This document shows, in pieces, positions 54,897 to 64,000 of a stretch of DNA of 64,000 nucleotides (position 1 is the stretch's first letter; each line of letters opens with the position of its first letter). Origin of the DNA: Cyanodermella asteris (taxonomy: Eukaryota; Ascomycota; Lecanoromycetes; Ostropales; Stictidaceae). Position numbers and translations under genes: made by a program. The notes under the pieces were generated by a model. It had not been told where the DNA came from. It worked only from the letters and a program-made list of their open reading frames with translations, and did not search any database. The stretch lies in the NCBI GenBank assembly GCA_900618795.1, contig UYJD01000002.1:2230926-2294925 (forward strand). Reading direction: 5' to 3'.

Positions 54897-56355
54897 ATGC
54901 CGCTTTCTGGTCACTCGACGAAAGAGCGAGTATCACCGCATCCCGAGGCCCGCCGCACAGGACACTCTGCTGGATCAGATTTCGAAATGGGTGATCTGTC
55001 GGGAGCGGAGTCGGATAACGAGGATTTGGGGTTGATGGCGGCGGAGTTGCGATCAGGGCGGTCAAGAGCGAGGAGCAATAGCTGGAAGGCTGCTGCGAAC
55101 GATACCGATGCTTCGTTACGGAATGGGTTGGGCACGGAACGGAGGACGTTATGGGGGATCAACTTGGCCGATGCTCAGGTCTTGAAGCATCTATCCGTCA
55201 ACGCCCTACTGATCGCGGCATGGTATACATTCTCTCTATCAATATCACTGGTACGACCTCCCTTTGCAGGCGTCGAGATTGGATGAGATGGAAGCTGACG
55301 AGGAACAGTATAATCAGTGGATGTTCTCCGGCGCACACCTCAACTTCAAATTCCCCCTCTTCACCACTTGCATGCATATGCTCGTTCAATTCTTCCTAGC
55401 GACCCTCGTCCTCTACCTTTTCCCTCGTTTCCGACCCAACGCCTCCACACCCGACGCTCCTCCCATGACGCAGAAATTCTTCCTTACTCGAATAGGGCCT
55501 TGCGGCGCCGCGACGGGTCTCGACATCGGACTCGGAAACACGTCGATGCGGTTCATCACACTCACATTCTATACAATGTGCAAGTCGTCCGTGCTGGGCT
55601 TCGTCTTGCTCTTCGCATTCATCTTCCGTCTAGAGAGGCCGTCGTTGAAATTATTCGGCATCATCGCCGTCATGACCGTCGGCGTCATCCTCATGGTTGC
55701 CGGCGAGACCGAATTCTCGCCTTTGGGTTTCGGGCTCATCATGTCATCAGCTTGCTTCTCCGGCTTCCGATGGGCATTGACCCAGATCCTCTTACTCCGA
55801 AATCCAGCAACATCGAACCCCTTCTCATCACTATTCTACCTCGCGCCGATAATGTTCATCACCCTCCTCGCCATCGCCGTCCCCGCCGAAGGCGTCTCCG
55901 AAGTTGCCTACGGCCTCACCGACCTCTTCGCCAAAAGGGGAACCTTCACGGGAATCGCCCTCCTCCTCTTCCCCGGCACGCTCGCCTTCTGCATGACGTC
56001 CAGCGAGTTCGCGCTACTCAAACGGACGTCCGTGGTAACGCTGAGCGTCTGTGGCATTTTCAAAGAAGTGGTCACGATTGTGGCGGCTCAAAATACGCTC
56101 GACCACGATCGCATGACGCTGGTGAATTTAGCGGGGTTGGCGGTTACGATTGCGAGTATTGCGACGTACAATTGGATGAAGATTGCGAAGATGAGGGGCG
56201 ATGCGATGGAGCAGCTTAGACAGGGGAGAAAGCCGAATGTGGGGTTGGTGGTGGAGGAGGAGGCGGAGGGCGAGGAGAGGGATGAGGCGGCGAGGCCGAT
56301 GTTGGCGGATGAGGATGGGATGGACGGACGGGAGAGGCATGGGAGTCGGGATTGA
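54897..56355 (+). CDS. Triose-phosphate transporter family membrane protein
   Basis: Two exons, 54897-55250 and 55309-56355, with a 58-nt intron (donor GTACGA, branch CTGAC, acceptor GAACAG, phase 0), giving 466 residues. An acidic, Ser-rich cytosolic N-terminus (SDFEMGDLSGAESDNEDLGL) precedes the first membrane helix (ALLIAAWYTFSLSISL). The splice joins directly into YNQWMFSGAHLNFKFPLFTT, the conserved loop of the TPT/nucleotide-sugar transporter superfamily. The SLC35C2-like subgroup is the closest match I recognise. About ten hydrophobic segments follow, with GPCGAATGLDIGLGN and FRWALTQILL as typical motifs. The C-terminus is acidic. A Golgi or ER antiporter is likely; the substrate is unknown. 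The start at 54897 rather than 54783 is chosen because of the probable leader intron. Confidence 0.85.
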
Positions 56356-56778
56356 TCTGGTTGGATATCAGGTGGCTTTTGCCATGAGTCTTGAAAGCTT
56401 TGGACATGTATGACTGGACAATGAAAACTGGATTGTGAGACTGCGATGCTCGGTGCTGGCACATGAGTGAAATCTTTCAACGGGCGTCATCTTACACGTG
56501 GGAAATAGACGCGAGCACTTCATGTTCATTCTGATCAACGGTCCTGAATTCATGGCGTGGTTTCATTATACATCCTCTGCCAATGCCGTGACGGGCTGTT
56601 GAGCTCAGATCCGGCAGGATGATTGAGCCTGTGTCTGGACGGCCTGGTACACGAGTCGTTCTAATCGCTGTCCTCGAGATTCGATGCCCATCAAAGGCGA
56701 GACCCCTCGCTGCACTCGAAAACTGATCGATTGCACCACCGTTGCCAAAACATCGAGTATCATCCCAGCCATCAATCC
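56356..56778. other. Intergenic, nothing recognised
   Basis: The 3' regions of two converging genes (transporter and LSM12-like). No coding frame supported. Confidence 0.4.
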
Positions 56779-57391
56779 TCAACCGCCCTTGCGCTGACTC
56801 TCCGCCACCGGACTCTGCGCACCCGACGCATTCGCCTTGTCCGCCAACTTCTTACGTTCGCTCTCAAGCTACATCTCAGTCAGCAAAACTCCCAAAAACC
56901 AACCCTCGATCCGACACATCAAAAGAGAACGAGGTCAAACTTACTGCCTTCTTAAGGTACGGCAAACTCTTCTCCGCCCCCTTGACCCCGTCCACCACCC
57001 GCACGTTCTCGACCCCATACGGCGGCTCCACCATCGCCGTATCGTTGACCACGAACGCTTTTCCCTGCCACCTACACGGGAACAGCCGCCTCATGGCATC
57101 GTACAGGTCCTGTGCTCCGCGCTCCACGCCCTGGCCTTGGTGTTCCTTGGCCGCTCGGTCTTTGGCCAGCGTGTCGTCGACCCGGATGCCGATGTCTCGC
57201 GGGGTGAGGGGGATGACGGGGAGGGGTAGGGTGTCGGGTTTTGGGGCTTCGAGGATGGAAAGCTCGAGGATCCGGTCGAGGGAGATGAGCCGGAGTTCGC
57301 CGGTGTTGGGGCGCGGGCGGAGGAGGAGGTGGCCGGTGGGGGTGTGGAGGGTGTCGATGTAGCCGGTGGTGGTGTGGTTTGTGTTGGGCAT
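56779..57391 (-). CDS. LSM12: LSM12-like protein with anticodon-binding-like domain
   Basis: Two exons, 57391-56945 and 56868-56779, with a 76-nt intron (donor GTAAGT, branch CTGAC, acceptor GTAG, phase 0), giving 178 residues. The N-terminal part (GYIDTLHTPTGHLLLRPRP, then GELRLISLDRILELSIL) fits a short, degenerate LSM fold. The second half is the LSM12 anticodon-binding-like domain: QDLYDAMRRLFPCRWQGKAFVVNDTAMVEPPYGVENVRV read in segments, ending in the helix SLPYLKKALESERKKLADK that is completed by exon 2. LSM12 relatives act with ataxin-2 type proteins on mRNA and ribosomes. The LSM part is shorter than usual, so an upstream exon is possible, but none was found. Long shadow ORFs on both strands overlap it. 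Confidence 0.75.
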
Positions 57392-59904
57392 GGGGCGATA
57401 CTTAATCGTTGCTCTGGGAAGGGGTCAGCTTTGTTTGAAAGAATTGTTCGTGGGGGCATATTCCGGTGTGTGAGAGCGCGTGGGAAGTGAAGGATGGTAG
57501 CTATAATAGGGGCGGGAGTGGAAGCTGAAGACCATGAATCTCGAGAGCACGTCCTGCTTGCTTGGGAGATATGCAGCATACTAGACTGTCCGCGCTAGCT
57601 GTAGCAGACGACAGGGTAGCTCGCGTGCTCGCGGCCGATACATTCCCTAGATTCGAAGCCACCATCGAAGCTGTTGGACGCCGGAGCGAGGCGTCTTGTA
57701 GCCAGGAGTGCATCGCGATCGTGATCACTGCGGGATAGTCCCGGCTTCTTCAATAGATGCGGTATAGCTCACACAATGCTCGCATCAAACCTCGCTCTCA
57801 TGCATATCAGGACGAAAAGTGAACATGAGTAAGTCGTCCTTCTCAAGATAATCGACCACAATCATGGACCCAACTACAAGGTAACAGAGTTAGGAAATCA
57901 GTTCCACTCACTTTGCGCCCAAGTTTTTCGATATCGTAGCCTCTATGCCAGACACGGAAGATGTCGTACCGCTATTCACCTTGGGAGTAGCGACAGGTGG
58001 GCGGCCACCAGTACTGGCACGCTTGGCGTGGTCCGTCATTGTCGGTGTGTCTTTTGTCGGTATATCCCTTCCTTGAATACCTAGGTATGTAGAGTGCAAT
58101 GCACCAGGGCCTGAATCAATCTAGGCAAAAAGTTGCAAAGACGCGTTCACCTGAAGGTATCTCACGAGAAAGATGCGGCGCTGCAATGCAAGAACTGAAC
58201 TTGCGATCAACGCTAAGCGAAATGCCTTAAGTTGCGTTTGTGCTGGACGAGTATGTGAGATGCAGGGGCCTGTACCTGAAAGGTTCCTCACTGTGGTCTG
58301 TGTTTGTCGACGTTTCAACTTCGGGGCTCAGGAACAGGGAGCCGCACTCGACGCGCTTTGCCTTTTTGGGCGCGGCGGGAGCGAGCTGCCAGCCAAGACC
58401 TGGGGAGCATTCGAGGCTTCGACTTCACTCAACATGCTACTCACCGCACAGTCACTACTGGCGCAAAGTGTTCGTAATGAGATGGTTCAAAGCACACGCT
58501 ACCATGGAACATTGCCATTCACGCAGCACCGCGCAGTCTTCTGCTATGGTGAATGGAGACCGGACCAGAAAAGATGAACCGATCGGTTCGATCCTGGGCC
58601 TCAACGATCTGAACTGCTCTCTCTCGTTTGATCGTTCCTCACAGTATCTAGAACGATCACTGTAGATCAACTTCCAAATTCGTGATTGTGAATGACTCGA
58701 TGCCAGGCAACGCTATATGGTCTAGAGCTAGATGGGGTATTGTGGCGCCGTATCACGCAGATCCAGCTCTCAGTCTCTGGGCCGCCGCTTCGAGATGCGG
58801 TCGGCTGTTCGATATTCGTACGAAAGGTCAATACCGTCTATCAGACTTCACCTGGCCGCACATTGAGATGGTATTTTTTAGCGATGTCATTCTCGTTTAC
58901 TTACCCCGCGATAGAAGCCGGTTGAATTCACGCCACATCAACAACAAAGCAAAATCGTCGTATCCGAAATTCCCTCAACTAGACACGTTGCAGCTCATAT
59001 GATCGATGGAAAAGCACAATGCACCTTGGCGAGTACGAGGGCCTTCCATTCTCCGACCAAGGTTTGCCTTAATGCCTCACGGCAAAGCAGGCGATTGGAC
59101 GGGTAGAAGGCGTGCTTGAAAATTTGATGTCAACATCCTTGAATGCCAGGAGCATGTGCAGTGGTAAGGTGAAAAGTTGAGAATGCATGGCCGAAAGGAG
59201 TTTGGTCTTGCCCACAGAAACGGCAGGATGACAGGAGATTGATCGGGACGGTGCCACGGAATGTCGTTGCAGTCAAAGTCGCTGTAGTTGCCGTTTGGCA
59301 GCGCTGGGGATGCGCTTAGAGGCGGCTGGCAGAGCTTCGGCGGAGGCCCTCGCGTGGCAACAAGGCGGAGTTGCCGCCAATCAGCGCCTGGAAGCCGGGA
59401 ATAGCTGGCCCCTAAACCGCTTTCGACGGGCGGGGAAGAAGACGCCGCGTACCTGAGTTGAGCGCACGTCACTTCTCCCTGAACTCGGCTGTCTCGCATC
59501 GTGAAGGGAAGCTCTGGCGAGCTGCCAGTGAGTGACACACGCGGACGCAACGCCGGAAACTTGTTGCTTTCACGATGGCCTCATAAGTGCTCCGGCTTGC
59601 TCAAGTTATTGCCCGCCTCCCTCTCCTCCCTCTCCTCCCTCTCCTCCCTCTCCTCTCTCCCCGCCATCTCCTCAGCCGTTCCTTTTGCTTTGCATAGCTT
59701 GCCGCTGCCGAGTTTCTCGTCAACCCGCAGCACTCACCCTTGATAAGCTATCTGTGTCACCGCCTCTTTGACTGCTGACCGTCCAACTCCCCCTGGTCAC
59801 AGCTGAAGCCATCTTTTTCTTCTCTTGCACATCTTGCACTTGCTCACCGTTGCTGCATTCCGTCCACAACCCCCTTCCCCTCGACACCTTTTATCGAAAG
59901 CACA
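57392..59904. other. Gene-poor 2.5-kb stretch before GDH2
   Basis: No gene I can support. A 43-codon minus-strand frame from the ATG at 58039 (MTDHAKRASTGGRPPVATPK) ends at a GTGAGT donor, but joining it to the nearby TTGTAG acceptor does not keep the attractive downstream frame. ORFs at 58173-58665 and 59077-59550 have no family resemblance. The last 300 bases are CT-rich leader. Confidence 0.4.
59616..59663 (+). repeat. CT-rich tandem tract upstream of GDH2
   Basis: About four to five copies of CTCCCTCTC in a row, 240-290 bp before the GDH2 start codon. Such pyrimidine tracts are common in promoters and leaders of strongly expressed fungal genes; a regulatory role is inference. Confidence 0.8.
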
Positions 59905-62900
59905 ATGGCAACCGACGACCGGTCAGCCACCAATTCGCCCAGGCTTCCGAGTCATACCGCGACTCCAGACATTGCCGTCTCCGGCGAACCCAATGGAGCC
60001 CTGGCTCATCAATCCACCAATGGCAGCGCACCTCAAAACAGAATCCTTGACTCTGTTCGAGGAAAGTTGTCTCGCACTCCATCAGATCAGTCCACACACC
60101 TGAGCCCCGCTGGAGCTCTAGGACATCACCGCACACTGCAAGAGACTGGCTCTGGCTATGTTGCCCCCAAGTTCGAAGGCAAGGAGGCCCAGATGGAACA
60201 GGGTGAGTTGAATCAAAGCATTGGCACGTTCTGAACTGACAGCAGCTAGTTATGGACCTGATCGAGGAGAAGGGCTTTGTTCCTGCCGACTTTGTCGAAG
60301 CCGAGACCAGGTGGTTCTACGAAGAGCTGGGGATTGACGACATGTATTTTCAGACAGAGCGTCCCGAGATCATTGTGAACCACATCCTGTCACTTTACGC
60401 CGGAAAAGTTGCTGCATACGCCAGAGACGACAAGAGATTGGAGATCAGACTTGACAAGGAAGCTGCCGACCATGCAGTCTACATTGATACGAGCCATCCC
60501 GGCATCAGCAACTTGCAAGGTCCCCAATACGAGAAGCGCATCGACGAAAAGTACATCAATGCCTCCACCAGAACGGACAGCTATCGCGTCGAATCCTTCA
60601 GATCAGATAGCAACCTTCCTGGCGACAACGAACAGAAGCTTCGATGCTACTTTGTCTACAAGTGCGAGTTTCAGAACCCCAACCCGCGTCCGGACGAGAG
60701 CAACATCGAGATGGTTGGCGACACCCGGTTCCTGATCAAGGCGACCCAAAACACAAAAGCCGTCTACCAGGAAGTTATGAACTTTGCAGTCAACAGAACT
60801 GGTCCCGTCATCGACATTTTCGATGTCGAGGGTTCTCGAGAAAAGAGACTGGTCATTGCATACAAGCAAGGCTCGGCTCTCGGTCTCTACAGTGCCTTGA
60901 GCGACCTGTATCATTACTATGGCTTGACGTCGACGCGGAAGTACATCGAACAATTCTCCAACGGCGTGACAATTCTGTCAGTGTACCTCAAGGCGACAAG
61001 CCCGAACAGCAACAAGTATCCCCCGATTGAGGCTTCCATTCACCAGATCGTCAAGGAAGTGTCCCTTCTGTACTGCATTCCTCAGAACCGATTCCAGGCT
61101 CACTTTGCCGAGGGAAAGCTGAGTCTACAGGAGACAATCTACGCACACTGCGTTTGGATATTCGTTTCCAACTTCTTGAACCGGCTGGGTTCCGAATACA
61201 CGGCGCTCACCTCCGTTCTGGATATCAACAACAGCGCGCACGCAGAAATGCTGGCCAAGATCAAGCGCCGTCTACGCACAGAGACTTTCACTTCCGACTA
61301 CATCCTCGACATCATCAACCGCTACCCTGATCTCATTCATGCCCTCTACCTCTCATTTGCTTCGAATCACTACCTTCAGCCCCATGGCGAACAAGATGAT
61401 TTCCTCCCCACCCTCAGTTTCCTCCGCCTAAACATTGATAGAGTGCTGCCCGAAGCAGACTTGAAGGCTCTGATTACTCGGACTGTCGCCAACGAACACG
61501 ATCAGATGGTGATGACCGCCTTCCGCGTCTTCAATAGCGCTGTCCTCAAGACCAATTTCTACACCCCGACCAAGGTTGCTTTGAGCTTTCGGTTGAACCC
61601 TGATTTTCTGCCCAAGGCCGAGTACCCACAACCATTGTATGGCATGTTCTTGGTTGTGAGCTCCGAGTCACGTGGATTCCATCTTCGCTTCCGGGACATC
61701 TCGCGTGGTGGTATTCGTATCGTGAGATCTCGCAACCGAGAAGCCTACGCTATCAATGCCAGATCCATGTTTGACGAGAATTACAACTTGGCAAACACAC
61801 AGAATCGCAAGAACAAGGACATTCCAGAAGGTGGCAGCAAAGGTGTCATTCTGCTTGATTACCGCCATCAGGACAAGGTCAAGATTGCATTCGAGAAGTA
61901 CATCGACAGTATCCTCGATCTACTGCTTCCTCCCACTAGCCCCGGTATCAAAGATCCAATCGTCGATCTCTACGGCAAAGAAGAGATTCTGTTCATGGGT
62001 CCTGATGAGAACACGGCGGACCTTGTTGACTGGGCGACGCTGCACGCTCGCGAGCGAGGTGCGCCGTTTTGGAAGTCTTTCTTCACCGGAAAGAGTCCGA
62101 AACTGGGTGGCATCCCTCATGACACCTACGGCATGACTACAAGATCGGTCCGACAGTATGTGGAAGGCATCTATCGCAAACTCAACCTCAACCCTGCCTC
62201 GGTCAGGAAACTGCAGACTGGTGGACCAGATGGCGATCTTGGAAGCAATGAGATTCTGCTCGGCAATGAAAAGTACTGCGCCATCGTGGATGGATCTGGT
62301 GTTCTTGTCGATCCGAGAGGTCTGGACAAGAATGAGCTTCTCCGTCTTGCCAAGGCCCGCAAGATGATTGTTGACTACGACGTCTCTACCCTGTCACCGG
62401 AAGGCTATCGAGTATTAGTGGATGACACGGATATGACCCTTCCCGACGGCGAGGTTGTCACCAATGGCACTTCTTTCCGGAACACCTTCCATCTGCGCAC
62501 CGGCAAGAACTTCGATGCTTTCGTGCCATGCGGTGGTCGTCCCGAATCCATCGATCTCAATTCTGTTCACAAGCTTATCGAAGATGGGAAGACCACTATA
62601 CCCTATATCGTTGAAGGCGCAAACCTGTTCATCACTCAAGATGCACGTCTACGTTTGGAGAAGGCTGGCTGCATCTTGTACAAGGACGCTTCAGCCAACA
62701 AGGGCGGCGTCACATCTTCCTCGCTTGAAGTTCTGGCGTCACTTGCGTTTGACGACCAAAGCTTCCTTGCAAACATGTGCATCGGCGAGGACGGCACCGT
62801 GCCCGAGTTCTACAAGGCATACGTCAAACAGGTCCAAGCCACAATCGAGAATAATGCAGCTCTCGAATTTGAGGCCATATGGCGAGAAGCAGAGAAGACT

Positions 62901-63265
62901 GGACAGCCGCGATCGCAGCTATCAGACAGCTTGTCGAACGCAATTGTGAAGCTAGACTCTGAGCTTCAGAACAGTGCACTGTGGGAGAACGTTGCGCTAC
63001 GCACGCAGATCTTGAAGGACGCCTTACCGAAGCTTCTTGTTGAGAAGATTGGTTTGGAGAAGGTCATTGAGCGTGTTCCGGACAGCTATCTGAGGAGCAT
63101 CTTTGGCAGCTACCTGGCGAGTCGCTTCATTTACGAGCATGGCAGCGACCCCGGACAGTTTGCTTTCTTCGACTTGTGAGTTTACGATTCCTGTTTTGAG
63201 GTCACATTATGCTAACCTGTTTCAGCATGTCGAAGCGTACTGGTAATCTCAAGCTGAGTTTTTAG
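59905..63265 (+). CDS. GDH2: NAD-specific glutamate dehydrogenase
   Basis: The large catabolic glutamate dehydrogenase (glutamate to 2-oxoglutarate plus ammonium, NAD+). Three exons: 59905-60202, 60250-63175 and 63226-63265, with introns of 47 and 50 nt, 1087 residues. Intron 1 uses the acceptor CTAG at 60249 so that ..EQ joins VMDLIEEKGFVP. The last 13 residues come from a tiny third exon (FAFFDF joined to MSKRTGNLKLSF); the unspliced frame would stop at 63177. The N-terminal half (about 100-500) is the fungal NAD-GDH regulatory region. The catalytic GLFV-type domain includes RFRDISRGGIRIVRS, PEGGSKGVILLDY with its lysine, and VEGANLFITQDAR. Length is normal for the fungal enzyme (about 1050-1100). 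It is expected to be repressed by good nitrogen sources, but no GATA-factor site was verified here. Confidence 0.93.
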
Positions 63266-63587
63266 TTCGGTTTGTGATAGCAAGTTGCATAATTATGAGA
63301 CGGCGTTCGGATAAAAGTTCGTCAAACAGTGGGAACAGCATCAAGCAATTTTGCCTCTCTAGTCAGAGCTCGGCAGCATGACGGTACGAATGGAGACTTA
63401 ATGGAGGACTTGCATGGAAAATCTCAACTCGGTCGGCGCCCTTGAAGCACTACAAGAACTCATATAGTGCCTGAACATCTGTCTTAACGCGAGACACATG
63501 ATATATGAACGAGCACACGCTCGAAACAATTCCTTCAATCACTCTCTAATTCAGTCAATTGTGTGACATTATCCCGTCGTACGACCT
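63266..63587. other. Intergenic, nothing recognised
   Basis: A 322-bp 3' region shared by converging genes (GDH2 and the edge gene). AT-rich near the GDH2 stop; no ORF. Confidence 0.4.
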
Positions 63588-64000
63588 CTACGCATCAGCC
63601 CAGCTCTTGACTCGACTGAAAACATAAGCCCGATCATTCTTCAACGTAAACTCCCCCCAATCGTCACTCAGATGATTATAACTCCAGAAACTCCTCCAAG
63701 CCAGCTTCGTGTTCTTGGCCACGCCCGGCATCTTGACCGACCGCAACGCGAGCTGCATATGGTACGTGTACGACCGCGTCGGCCCTTCGAGCTCAACATA
63801 TACATTCCCCTCGGGCTCCCCTTTCTCCCCTCCCACCGACTCCGCGACTTCGTCCGACCGGGGCAAACTCATCCGCCACCGCGCTTTCCGGGCTTCCCTC
63901 ATCACGGCCACCATCGTCGGCGGCTGCACCGCCGCCCCACCGGCCCCCGGATTCGAACTCGCCTGCGCCACTGCGGCGGCGGGGGCGGCTGCGGCGGGGG
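63588..64000 (-). CDS. Unrecognised protein, cut by the window edge
   Basis: A minus-strand frame that stays open to the edge of the window, so its N-terminus is missing. The first visible residues are Ala/Pro-rich. A basic helical patch (MREARKARWRMSLPRSDE) and a strand-rich region follow (GNVYVELEGPTRSYTYHMQL, then KNTKLAWRSFWSYNHLSDDW), ending KNDRAYVFSRVKSWADA before the stop. The only start-like codon inside is a GTG at 63971, which is not credible. No family recognised; the high GC and codon pattern look like real coding sequence. Confidence 0.6.
   Translation of the reverse strand, partial: PAAAAPAAAVAQASSNPGAGGAAVQPPTMVAVMREARKARWRMSLPRSDEVAESVGGEKGEPEGNVYVELEGPTRSYTYHMQLALRSVKMPGVAKNTKLAWRSFWSYNHLSDDWGEFTLKNDRAYVFSRVKSWADA

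Noticed and set aside
55317-56219. 300-codon ORF overlapping the triose-phosphate-transporter gene in another frame
   Set aside because: His/Arg-rich shadow of the membrane protein; no start context or domain.
57908-58099. Small spliced gene starting MTDHAKRAS on the minus strand
   Set aside because: The GTGAGT donor and the TTGTAG acceptor do not connect to the open downstream frame in phase; too little sequence to support.

Overview
The window is nuclear DNA from a filamentous ascomycete (Pezizomycotina). The signs are short introns (47-93 nt, one of 176 nt) with GT..AG ends and CTRAC-type branch points, single-gene promoters, and fungus-specific families beside conserved eukaryotic housekeeping genes. 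TAG, TGA and TAA all serve as normal stops, so the code is standard. I cannot fix the class from sequence alone. A run of N (53313-53566) shows this is a draft assembly. I found no convincing tRNA, rRNA, CRISPR array or intact transposon.

Layout. 0-1.1 kb: Dim1 rRNA dimethyltransferase. 1.1-5.6 kb: gene-poor. 5.6-7 kb: a secreted Cys/Pro-rich protein. 8-10.5 kb: a caspase-like (clan CD) protein with a TATA box, a 5'-leader intron and a tandem repeat upstream. 11-12.7 kb: a broken F-box gene. 13-16.7 kb: a 14-TM MFS transporter tail-to-tail with a serine carboxypeptidase. 17.3-19.1 kb: glutaminyl-tRNA synthetase interrupted by one in-frame TAG. 20-24 kb: a protein with a STAND/HeLo-like N-terminal domain, tail-to-tail with a 3-hydroxyacyl-CoA dehydrogenase fused to a beta-propeller. 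25.3-27.2 kb: malic enzyme. 27.7-28.5 kb: a damaged F-box ORF. 28.5-30.2 kb: a CWF19-like/Drn1 protein. 30.9-38.7 kb: UTP20 in one 7.7-kb exon. 39-43 kb: Zim17 and cullin-3. 43.3-46.8 kb: two multi-exon minus-strand genes that had to be spliced by hand (a small membrane protein and a patatin-like phospholipase). 48.6-51.3 kb: a small hypothetical and an RBM42-like RRM protein. 52.2-54 kb: 6-phosphogluconate dehydrogenase with the assembly gap. 54.9-57.4 kb: a triose-phosphate-transporter-family protein and an LSM12-like protein. 59.9-63.3 kb: NAD-specific glutamate dehydrogenase. 63.6-64 kb: an unrecognised protein running off the edge.

There is no operon-like logic. Themes that recur are ribosome and RNA biology (Dim1, UTP20, Drn1, LSM12, RBM42-like, GlnRS), central carbon/nitrogen metabolism (malic enzyme, 6PGDH, NAD-GDH), and a scattered set whose relatives act in fungal cell death or non-self recognition (caspase-like, HeLo-like, patatin). 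The most notable points are the nonsense codon in GlnRS, the uncharacterised caspase-like protein with its repeated upstream element, and the patatin with a Cys-rich and zinc-finger-like tail.
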